This document shows, one piece after another, positions 16,647 to 25,134 of a DNA stretch of 36,237 nucleotides. The position numbers were made by a program, and so were the translations under genes. How positions within the stretch are numbered: the stretch's first letter is position 1; each line of letters opens with the position of its first letter. This stretch comes from Clostridia bacterium. GTDB taxonomy: Bacteria; Bacillota; Clostridia; Oscillospirales; Butyricicoccaceae. Under the pieces are notes generated by a model that was not told where the DNA came from, did no database searches, and saw only the letters and a program-made list of their open reading frames with translations. The stretch is from assembly GCA_017559995.1 (NCBI GenBank), contig JAFYPP010000015.1:1-36237 (forward strand). The letters are read 5' to 3'.

Positions 16647-17270
16647 ATGAATCTTCCTACAGTAAAGCCACCCACTAAGGCTGAAATAGATGCAGCAACT
16701 AACCGTAAAAGAGAAAAGGAAATCGAACGAGATATCCGGAAAATTGATGATGTGCTCCAAAAGGCTGATCCTGCTGAAATGGAAGCTTTGCACAGATATC
16801 TCGATGGTAAATATCAATCCGGCATTATGGACTGGGGTCATAGCATGTATGGATATATTGACGGACATGGTTTTAGCTATGAGCTTCTCTGTGCGGATTC
16901 ACTCAAAGATAATTTGGCCACAATGAAGCCCAAATTAGAGGGGTTTATCCATGGATGGAATGCCAAGGGAAAGTCCTCTGGTTATATCCGAAATCCAGAT
17001 GTTAGTGTCACCGTCAACAATACGGTCAACATTTCCATTTCCTTTGAAGAAACACGCCAAAAGGTTGAGGATATGACCGCCCTGAGTCGTGAGCAGACAG
17101 ACGAAATCTTGGAAAAGATCAATGAACTGGAGGAGATCTCGAAAGAAAACTCTTCTCGAAAAACAAAATGGGAGAAGGTCAAACCCATTATCGCCTTCGC
17201 GTTAGACAAGGGCGCAGATGTGGCCATCGCTATTCTGACTCTGGTTATGCAGATGAAATTGGGCGGGTAA
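16647..17270 (+). CDS. Hypothetical protein with C-terminal hydrophobic helix (207 aa)
   Basis: I do not recognise this protein. The N-terminus is charged and helical (RKREKEIERDIRKIDDVLQKADPAEMEAL). A Gly/Tyr/Trp-containing middle section follows, then SVTVNNTVNISISFEE and a coiled coil (REQTDEILEKINELEEI). The C-terminal helix (KPIIAFALDKGADVAIAILTLVMQM) could sit in a membrane or act in assembly. A good promoter lies upstream and GAGGTGT precedes the ATG. Base composition is more AT-rich than the exporter genes, which may reflect transfer. It converges with another unrecognised gene, separated by a hairpin. Confidence 0.75.
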   Translation: MNLPTVKPPTKAEIDAATNRKREKEIERDIRKIDDVLQKADPAEMEALHRYLDGKYQSGIMDWGHSMYGYIDGHGFSYELLCADSLKDNLATMKPKLEGFIHGWNAKGKSSGYIRNPDVSVTVNNTVNISISFEETRQKVEDMTALSREQTDEILEKINELEEISKENSSRKTKWEKVKPIIAFALDKGADVAIAILTLVMQMKLGG

Positions 17271-17314
17271 TCGTTCGCTACGACCATTATCCTAAAAATC
17301 GATACAGAGAAAAT

Positions 17315-17345
17315 ACCCCCCTCTGGGCGCCGCTCCAGGGGGGAT
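17315..17345. terminator. GC-rich hairpin between convergent genes
   Basis: CCCCCC at 17316-17321 pairs with the GGGGGG run ending at 17343, with an inner TGG/CCA pairing. Weak A/T tracts on both sides allow use in either direction. Confidence 0.5.
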
Positions 17346-17354
17346 TATTTGCGT

Positions 17355-18491
17355 TTAATCTGCTGGCATTCCCCAAATCCGAACTTCCTTCACCCATTTG
17401 CGGAGTTCGGCAGCTTCATCGTACCGGCACCGCTGCACACCGTCAAAAATGCAGTCACAGATCATGAGGTATTTTTTGTCATCCTCCATGGCGGAGAAAT
17501 CGATTGGCGTTATCTTGATGAACCCCAGATCCTCGTTTTTATAAGAGAATTGATCTACGAAGAACTGCTCACCGGGAGAGATTCTACAGAAAATCACCTT
17601 TTCACCGATGAAATCCAGCGCGATGATGTAGGCGCTTGAGAAGTTGATTTCGGTCATCTTCGGCTTCTCCAACGCCTTACTCAACGCTTCCAGCATGGAC
17701 ACAATGGCCTGTTTCGTGCCAAGAGTCAGGATCACCAGATTGGTTCGATACAGATCTGTATATTCCTTTTCAAACTTCTTCATCAGCGACTTACTCGTAT
17801 GGATGAACGGATTGTCAACCAATTGGAGGATCAGAGTTGCCGGATCGAAAAGCCAGTTCGGCTGCATTTGCTTTTTCTTCGACAAAGAGGTTTTGAACTC
17901 ATAGGTGATTTCAAACTGCTCTCCTATTGTCTCATCCACGATATCGGCTTCCTTTCTTCCAGCCTCGCCATGACGTGCGGATGCCGAAACCACACCTCGC
18001 TCCTTTAGGATTTTCAGGACAAATTCCTCTTCTTTTCCGAAGGAATCTGATCCATGGTGGTTAAACACTTCCTTGTCAACTTTCATAATATTAACGCTGG
18101 AAAACTGCAGAGTGTCACAGATGGACCTCATGACGATTTCGGAATCCGACACACAGATTTCCTTCTCCTGAAGCTTTCCCTTCAGTTTCGTCGCTTCGGA
18201 TTCACTCACAATGATATCCTGCTTATAGGGGGGCTCCATTAGGAGTTCACCAGCATGAAGGTTAACGGCCATTAGAAGGCCGGTACGAACATTGCTCCGA
18301 AGCTCCCAATGCGTACCCATATCTTTGAGCACTTTGCGCTGGAGCAGCCGCTGCTTAATCACCTCAACCTCAGCCACTGGATGTGTGGCTTTTGAGACAT
18401 GGCTTCTTTTGGAAAACTCACCTTTCAAAACATCGTATTTAAACCCTGGTCCATGGACGGAATGAGATACAGAAGATTGATTTCCCGGCAT
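17355..18491 (-). CDS. Unrecognised protein with possible restriction-nuclease-like core (378 aa)
   Basis: The start at 18491 (MPGNQSSVSHS) has GGGGGTG upstream and a good promoter at 18517-18545; the longer frame to 18578 would place the start upstream of the promoter. Around residues 183-205 the sequence READIVDE..., then QFEITYEFK resembles the acidic D ... ExK pattern of PD-(D/E)xK nucleases: an acidic strand, a second strand with Glu-x-Lys, then a basic SKKKQ helix. This is only a motif-level resemblance. The remaining regions show no known domain. A lone gene of this kind beside another orphan suggests a defence or DNA-processing role, which is speculative. Confidence 0.7.
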   Translation of the reverse strand: MPGNQSSVSHSVHGPGFKYDVLKGEFSKRSHVSKATHPVAEVEVIKQRLLQRKVLKDMGTHWELRSNVRTGLLMAVNLHAGELLMEPPYKQDIIVSESEATKLKGKLQEKEICVSDSEIVMRSICDTLQFSSVNIMKVDKEVFNHHGSDSFGKEEEFVLKILKERGVVSASARHGEAGRKEADIVDETIGEQFEITYEFKTSLSKKKQMQPNWLFDPATLILQLVDNPFIHTSKSLMKKFEKEYTDLYRTNLVILTLGTKQAIVSMLEALSKALEKPKMTEINFSSAYIIALDFIGEKVIFCRISPGEQFFVDQFSYKNEDLGFIKITPIDFSAMEDDKKYLMICDCIFDGVQRCRYDEAAELRKWVKEVRIWGMPAD

Positions 18492-18516
18492 GCAAACACC
18501 CCCTTGTGCCATATCC

Positions 18517-18545
18517 AGTATAGCGGTTTTTGCAGGAGAGTACAA
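18517..18545 (-). promoter_or_regulatory. Sigma-A-type promoter for the gene at 18491
   Basis: On the minus strand: TTGTAC (18545-18540), a 17-nt spacer, TATACT (18522-18517). The expected start of transcription is near 18510, giving a leader of about 20 nt with the ribosome site. Confidence 0.75.
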
Positions 18546-18734
18546 GAGACACAGCACCGAAGGTGTTAACGATAGCAAATCTTAAAGCCTTTGTTCAAAA
18601 TAACGGTTCTCTCATCACAAAATATTTCCACAATAACAATAGTAGATTTGAAAACTTCTGCTATCCGTTTTCGACAGACGCGCAGCGCCCACGATATATT
18701 TAAAATATTAAAATAATCTGTTTTGCGTATTCTA

Positions 18735-18762
18735 TTGTATTTTGCTTGATATCTGATATAAT
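18735..18762 (+). promoter_or_regulatory. Promoter of the candidate non-coding RNA, copy 1
   Basis: TTGTAT (18735-18740), a 16-nt spacer and TATAAT (18757-18762). No protein start follows within the next 300 nt; a strong terminator does. Confidence 0.6.
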
Positions 18763-18768
18763 GATACT

Positions 18769-19083
18769 ATAAAGGATCTTATCGCTGTTACAATCTACGT
18801 TTTTGGCAACAGTATGGCAACAAAAAATCAGATAGCCTCTACTGTCTGAATAATGGAAATAATCCTAAGACCCTGAGCTAAATCCCATAAGCAAATCTGT
18901 TTAATATTTGTTTTTCAGGAGCGAATGGGAATAAGCTCAAATGTTTCAGCAAATTTGATTCATCCTCTTCGGGGCAATTTCGTTTATCCTTTCGCAATTG
19001 GATGAATCACTGCAAAAGCAAACAATATAGTAATTTTGAAGACCTTGTGTCATCGGAAACGATGACCAAGGTCTTCTTTTTTT
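18769..19083 (+). ncRNA. Candidate structured non-coding RNA, copy 1 (about 315 nt)
   Basis: The interval runs from a good promoter to a very strong terminator and contains no credible ORF. Its last part, about 18920-19044, matches 36115-36237 closely in the same orientation. The core is a 9-bp stem (18957-18965 with 19000-19008) enclosing a 34-nt loop containing TCTTCGGGGCAATTTC. In copy 2 the pair C18961-G19004 has become T-A while the loop and the 3' flank ACTGCAAAAGCAAA stay nearly constant. Such compensatory change is evidence for RNA structure. I could not match it to 6S, tmRNA, SRP or RNase P RNA. Confidence 0.5.
19038..19083 (+). terminator. Terminator of the candidate RNA
   Basis: Stem GAAGACCTTG (19038-19047) with its complement (19067-19076), continued by TCATCG/CGATGA around a GAAA tetraloop, followed by seven T residues. 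Confidence 0.92.
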
Positions 19084-19407
19084 GTTGCAAGAGAGACCTT
19101 GACCACAAACCTTTTGCAAGATTAGTTCAATCCTTGCCAAAAACCTTTATTTTTCAGCATATTTTCCCCTTCTTCTTCTCTTTTCGTGAAGAAGAATCCT
19201 TGCCAATCGCTTTTGTTTTCTCAATATTTTCTTGAATGAAATGAGGAAAAAAGAACGGTTTGGACGAGAAATATCCTTGCCAAAAGTGGAGATGTCTTCA
19301 CTAAAAATGCAGAGGAAATGCAGAAAGGAAAAGGATAAAAAGTTTTGCACTGAGTACTGGGACAGCAAAAAATCGGAGAATTCCAGCTTTGATTGTTTGT
19401 TTACAGC
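19084..19407. other. AT-rich spacer with a thrice-repeated octamer
   Basis: No gene is supported. TCCTTGCCAA occurs three times (near 19132, 19196 and 19275), all on the plus strand. A minus-strand frame (19147-19536) and a plus-strand frame (19232-19768) lack ribosome sites, and the latter runs antisense into lpdA. Confidence 0.45.
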
Positions 19408-19444
19408 AAAAAAGCCGTCAAACCAGTTTGGGTTGACGGCTTTT
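19408..19444 (-). terminator. Terminator of the glycine cleavage operon
   Basis: On the minus strand a 12-bp stem (AAAAGCCGTCAA with its complement) has an 11-nt loop and ends in six T residues. It lies about 150 nt past the lpdA stop. Confidence 0.8.
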
Positions 19445-19451
19445 ACCGCAT

Positions 19452-19575
19452 TTACCGGCCCGCACCTGCACACCGGGCACGGAATGGAGGTAGAGATGGG
19501 TAGAAAAAACACATGTGTATGGGTCATCAGCATCATAAAAGGACAGATGCCGGATGTGCAGGGGCGGGCCGGTAA
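19452..19575. repeat. Long inverted repeat with 25-bp arms
   Basis: The arm TTACCGGCCCGCACCTGCAC plus five bases at 19452-19476 is matched by its complement at 19550-19575 with one mismatch and one extra base. The spacer is 73 nt. It sits between the lpdA stop and the operon terminator, so it would form a large hairpin at the 3' end of the operon mRNA. Confidence 0.7.
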
Positions 19576-19592
19576 CAGGCGGTATCTTTCGC

Positions 19593-20975
<1,383 letters not shown>

Positions 20976-20978
20976 TGG

Positions 20979-21965
20979 TCAAATCTCCTGTTCCGCCAGC
21001 ATCCGGGAAATGTCTACCCGGATATCCGGCTGAATATTGATAGAAAGCAGGCCCTCCTGCATGGCGGTCAGCGAAAAGTTCTGACCTTCCAGGGCCTGCC
21101 GAAGCTGCTCGGACAGTTCCCACTCCATGGCGTCGGTAAAGACGCCGGCGTGGGTGATCATGCCCTTTTCCACCAGCAGTTCCAGCGAGACCGTTCCCCA
21201 AGGGAAGGTTCGTTCACAGGAAAAGGTGGCGGGGGCGTTGGCGCCAAAGCGCCATTCCCGACCGGCGTAGTGCTCGGCCAGTCGGGCAACCTGCTGCTCC
21301 AGTTGGGGCGTAAAGGCAAACACCTGCGCCGGCAGGCCGTAAACCTGCTGCGCGGCACGGACGAGATGCTCCTTCATCATCGCAACGGTCAGCTGCGGCA
21401 CGAAGGCGCGCAGATTAGTGACCCGTGCCCGCACCGAATCTACACCCTTGGCCTGCAATTTGGCCTTGGGCGGAGAAAGGTACCTGCCCAGTTTGCCCAT
21501 ATCCACGTCCAGCAGCAGGGTGCCGTGGTGGTAGGCACGACCGCCGCTCTTGTAAAAGGCGTTTCCGGAGAACTTTTGTCCATCGGCCTGCAGGTCGTTA
21601 CGGCCGGAGATCTCGGCAGGGATGCCCATTTCCCGACAGGCGGTGCAGATGACTTCCAGCTGGCGTCGCACGTCAAAATCCTCCCTCGGCAAGAGGAAGG
21701 TGAAGTTCAGGTTGCCCAAATCGTGAAACACCGCACCACCGCCCGACAGACGCCGTGCCAGCTTGCCCCCTTCATCTTCCAGAAGAGAGGTGCGGCACTC
21801 TTTATAGGCGTTCTGGTTGCGGCCGATGACTACGGTGTTCTGGTTCTGCCAGAGATACAAAATCAGGCCGTCCGCGGGCCCGTTCTCCAGTAAAACTTGC
21901 TCCCGGGCCAGATTCTCGAAAGGATCTGACCCGGAAGCTTCGTAACTATAAAGGGACTTGATCAT
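20979..21965 (-). CDS. lplA: Lipoate-protein ligase A (328 aa)
   Basis: It activates lipoate with ATP and attaches it to the lipoyl domain, here most likely the GcvH product of the same operon. The signature RRLSGGGAVFHDLGNLNF (71-88) and GQKFSGNAF with the catalytic Lys at about 130 are present. The C-terminal accessory domain gives the full two-domain LplA length. It overlaps gcvPB by four bases (ATGA), indicating translational coupling. Presence of this gene with no lipA or lipB in view suggests dependence on scavenged lipoate, at least for this pathway. Confidence 0.95.
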   Translation of the reverse strand: MIKSLYSYEASGSDPFENLAREQVLLENGPADGLILYLWQNQNTVVIGRNQNAYKECRTSLLEDEGGKLARRLSGGGAVFHDLGNLNFTFLLPREDFDVRRQLEVICTACREMGIPAEISGRNDLQADGQKFSGNAFYKSGGRAYHHGTLLLDVDMGKLGRYLSPPKAKLQAKGVDSVRARVTNLRAFVPQLTVAMMKEHLVRAAQQVYGLPAQVFAFTPQLEQQVARLAEHYAGREWRFGANAPATFSCERTFPWGTVSLELLVEKGMITHAGVFTDAMEWELSEQLRQALEGQNFSLTAMQEGLLSINIQPDIRVDISRMLAEQEI

Positions 21966-23368
21966 GCCTTTGCCCAGCGCACCACGGGATTGCGGGCGGC
22001 CCGGACTTCGTCGGGACGGGCGATCTGGGCGTTGTGGGGAGCATTGTGCATATATTCGGGATCCTGATAGCCCAGCTCATACAGCTTGCGGAAGATGGCT
22101 GCGGCTTCGTCCAGCGTTTCGCGGCTCTCGGTCTCGGTGGGCTCCAGCATCAGCGCCTCGTGGACGATGAGGGGGAAGTACATCGTGGGGGGATGCATCC
22201 CGTTGTCGATGAGGGTCTTGGCCACATCCAGAGCGGAGACGCCGGTCTCCTTCTTGAACCTGGACAGATCCAGCACGAACTCGTGCATACAGATGCGGTC
22301 AAAGGCCGGCTCAAAGGTACCCTTGATCTTCTCCTGCAGGTAGTTGGCGTTGAGCACGGCGTTTTTGGCCGCCTCGGGAATGCCTTCCTTACCCAGGGTC
22401 ATGATATAAGTCAGTGCCTTGATGACCACCAGGAAGTTACCGGCAAAAGAGCGGACCTGCAGGCCTTCCACGCCGTCCATCATAGCGGACTTGGGCAGGA
22501 ACTGAGCCAGATGAGCCTTGCAGCCAACGGCGCCTGCGCCGGGACCGCCGCCGCCGTGAGGCGTGGCAAAGGTCTTGTGCAGATTGGAGTGGATGCAGTC
22601 AAAGCCCATGTCACCGGGACGGACCACACCCATAACGGCGTTCAGGTTGGCGCCGTCATAGTAGCACAGACCGCCGGCTTCGTGAACCAGACGGGTGATC
22701 TCCAGGATGTTTTCGTCAAAGATACCCACGGTGTTGGGGTTGGTGAGCATCAGACCGGCGGTGTCGGGGCCCAAAACGGCCTTCAGGGCATCCAGATCCA
22801 CACAGCCGTTGGGGGCGGAGGCGATGTTGACCACCTCATAGCCGCACATGTTGGCGGTGGCGGGGTTGGTGCCGTGGGCAGAGTCGGGAACGATGATCTT
22901 GGTGCGCTGCGCGCCCTCGCCCCGGGACTCATGATACTTCTTGATCAGCAGCACGCCGGTGAACTCGCCGTGAGCGCCGGCGGCGGGCTGGAAGGTGCAG
23001 TCATCCATGCCGAAAACTTCGCACAGATACTTGCTGGCGGTGTCCAGGGCCTCCACGCAGCCGGCGACGGTGTCGGCGGGAGCCAGAGGATGGATGCCGG
23101 TAAAGCCGGGCAGCGCAGCCATTTCCTCGTCGATGCGGGGATTGTACTTCATGGTACAGGAGCCCAGAGGATAGAAGCCGCAGTTGACACCGTGAACACG
23201 CTTGCACAGCTCGGTGTAGTGGCGGGAGATGTCCATCTCGGCCATCTCGGGCAGAGCGGGAGCGGTCTCACGCACCAGACCGGCGGGCAGGGCGACAGAA
23301 TCCACATCGCAGGCGGGCAGGATGGAGCAGCCGTGACCGGGAACGCTCTTTTCAAAAATCAGCTTCAT
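21962..23368 (-). CDS. gcvPB: Glycine dehydrogenase (decarboxylating) subunit 2 (468 aa)
   Basis: This is the PLP-carrying half of the split P-protein, which decarboxylates glycine and passes the aminomethyl group to lipoyl-GcvH. The PLP lysine is in SNLHKTFATPHGGGGPGAG (K265). Other family landmarks are PLGSCTMKYNP and DSAHGTNPA. Splitting into two subunits is usual in Clostridia and Bacilli. Four-base overlaps on both sides (gcvPA upstream, lplA downstream) show tight operon organisation. Confidence 0.97.
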   Translation of the reverse strand: MKLIFEKSVPGHGCSILPACDVDSVALPAGLVRETAPALPEMAEMDISRHYTELCKRVHGVNCGFYPLGSCTMKYNPRIDEEMAALPGFTGIHPLAPADTVAGCVEALDTASKYLCEVFGMDDCTFQPAAGAHGEFTGVLLIKKYHESRGEGAQRTKIIVPDSAHGTNPATANMCGYEVVNIASAPNGCVDLDALKAVLGPDTAGLMLTNPNTVGIFDENILEITRLVHEAGGLCYYDGANLNAVMGVVRPGDMGFDCIHSNLHKTFATPHGGGGPGAGAVGCKAHLAQFLPKSAMMDGVEGLQVRSFAGNFLVVIKALTYIMTLGKEGIPEAAKNAVLNANYLQEKIKGTFEPAFDRICMHEFVLDLSRFKKETGVSALDVAKTLIDNGMHPPTMYFPLIVHEALMLEPTETESRETLDEAAAIFRKLYELGYQDPEYMHNAPHNAQIARPDEVRAARNPVVRWAKA

Positions 23369-24681
23369 TTTGCCAGCACCTCCTTCACGATGGAAACAGC
23401 CTTATCCAGCTGGGCCTTGGAAACCTTTTCGGTGGCGCACCACAGCACTCCTTCGGCAACGGGCAGACCGCCCAGGATGCCGTTTGCCTGCAGGGCAGCC
23501 AGCACCTCGTTCTGCTTGGGCAGAGTGGTGACGAACTCATGGAAATAAGCGCCTTCGAACTTCAGCTCCACGCCGGGCAGCTTGCACAGTTCGGCAGCCA
23601 GGTAATGGGCCTTGGCCATGGACTGGGAAGCGGCTTCTGCCAGACCATTGGGGCCCATGACAGACAGGTACAGGCCGGCGGTCAGGGCGCACAGAGCCTG
23701 GTTGGAGCAGATGTTGGAGCTGGCCTTTTCACGGCGGATATGCTGCTCACGGGCCTGCAGGGACAGGACGTAAGCGCGCTCGCCCTTGGCGTCAACGGTC
23801 TCACCGACGATGCGGCCGGGCAGCTTGCGCATATGCTTGGTGGTGGTGGCCATGTAGCCCAGGTAGGGGCCGCCGTAGCTCAGGGGCATACCCAGAGGTT
23901 GGGCTTCTCCAACGGCGATATCGGCACCGCAGGCCTTGGGATCCTTCATGATGCCCAGAGCGATGGGGTTGCAGCCCATGATGTACATGGCGCCGGCGGC
24001 GTGGACGGCTTCACCCAGCGCTTCGGCATCTTCGAACTGGCCGAAGAAGTTGGGCTGCTGGACATAGAAGGAAGCCACGTCGGGCGTGAGCATTTCCTTC
24101 AGGGCGTCCATATCGGTCTTGCCGTCCTTGCAGGGCACCACGCGCAGTTCGTGGTTGGTGCCGTAGCAATAGGTGCGGACGGTGTTGATGGTATCGGGAT
24201 GGGTGGCGGCAGAAATCAGCGTGACGGTACGCTTGCGGTCACGGCACATGGCGGCAGCCTCGGCAGCGGCAGTGGCGCCGTCGTAGACAGAAGCGTTGGA
24301 CACATCCATACCGGTGAGTTCGCAGATCATGGTCTGATACTCAAAGATGGACTGCAGCACGCCCTGGCTCATCTCGGCCTGGTAGGGGGTGTAGGCGGTG
24401 AGGAACTCTTCCTTGGCGGGGATGTAGCTGACGATGCTGGGGATCACGTGGTCATAGGCACCGGCACCGCGCAGAACGGTGGGAAACACCACGTTCTTGT
24501 CGGCCATGGCGGCGACCGCGCGGCGGACTTCCAGCTCGCTCATGCCTTCGGGCAGGTTCAGGCCGTTCTCCAGATACATCTCAGCGGGAACGTCCTTGTA
24601 GAGGTCACGGTAATCGTTCAGACCGATGGCCTTGAGCATCTCGAGCCGCTCCGCCTGGGTGGAGGGCACATAGCTTCCCAT
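23365..24681 (-). CDS. gcvPA: Glycine dehydrogenase (decarboxylating) subunit 1 (438 aa)
   Basis: This is the N-terminal half of P-protein, forming a heterotetramer with GcvPB. Typical segments are MGSYVPSTQAERLEML near the start, RGAGAYDHVIPSIVSYIPAKEEFLTAYTPYQAE, and SNICSNQALCAL near the C-terminus. Length matches the family (about 440-450). A GAGGAGG site lies at the end of gcvH, just before the ATG at 24681; only three bases separate stop and start. Confidence 0.97.
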   Translation of the reverse strand: MGSYVPSTQAERLEMLKAIGLNDYRDLYKDVPAEMYLENGLNLPEGMSELEVRRAVAAMADKNVVFPTVLRGAGAYDHVIPSIVSYIPAKEEFLTAYTPYQAEMSQGVLQSIFEYQTMICELTGMDVSNASVYDGATAAAEAAAMCRDRKRTVTLISAATHPDTINTVRTYCYGTNHELRVVPCKDGKTDMDALKEMLTPDVASFYVQQPNFFGQFEDAEALGEAVHAAGAMYIMGCNPIALGIMKDPKACGADIAVGEAQPLGMPLSYGGPYLGYMATTTKHMRKLPGRIVGETVDAKGERAYVLSLQAREQHIRREKASSNICSNQALCALTAGLYLSVMGPNGLAEAASQSMAKAHYLAAELCKLPGVELKFEGAYFHEFVTTLPKQNEVLAALQANGILGGLPVAEGVLWCATEKVSKAQLDKAVSIVKEVLAK

Positions 24682-24684
24682 GGA

Positions 24685-25062
24685 TTAGGCCTCCTCGGCG
24701 CAGAAAGCCTCGTAAGCGGCGGCGTCCAGCAGCTCTTCCTGGGCGGTAACGCCTTCGACCTTGATGATCCAGGCGCCGTAGGGATCGGAGTTCAGCATCT
24801 CGGGAGCATCGGCCAGCTCTTCGTTGACAGCGATGATGGTGCCGGAAACGGGAGAAACCAGGTCGGAAACGGCCTTGACGGACTCGACGTCGCCAAAAGC
24901 CTCGCCGGCGGTAGCTTCGTCGCCCTCACCGGGCAGGTTGACGAAAACCACATCGCCCAGAGCGTCCTGAGCAAAATCGGAAATGCCGATGATGGCGATG
25001 TCGCCCTCAAACTTGACCCACTCGTGGTCCTTGGAATACTTCAGTTCAGCAGGATAATTCAT
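24685..25062 (-). CDS. gcvH: Glycine cleavage H protein (125 aa)
   Basis: The lipoyl carrier shuttles the aminomethyl group between P-, T- and L-proteins. The lipoylation site is in [18 protein letters not shown] (K63). [14 protein letters not shown] near the start is characteristic. The ATG at 25062 follows TTGGAGG at good spacing; the upstream ATG at 25077 lies before that site and is rejected. It sits 72 nt after the gcvT fusion gene, and a hairpin lies in that gap. Confidence 0.97.
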   Translation of the reverse strand: MNYPAELKYSKDHEWVKFEGDIAIIGISDFAQDALGDVVFVNLPGEGDEATAGEAFGDVESVKAVSDLVSPVSGTIIAVNEELADAPEMLNSDPYGAWIIKVEGVTAQEELLDAAAYEAFCAEEA

Positions 25063-25101
25063 AGTAGTAACCTCCAAAATTATAATTCTATCGTTTTATG
25101 G

Positions 25102-25123
25102 AGCGGGGCGTTTCCGCCCCGCT
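25102..25123 (-). other. Intra-operon hairpin between gcvT fusion and gcvH
   Basis: A 9-bp GC-rich stem (AGCGGGGCG with its complement) with a TTTC loop and no T-tract on the minus strand. It could set relative mRNA levels by stabilising or processing the transcript. Confidence 0.5.
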
Positions 25124-25134
25124 TATTCGTTTGT

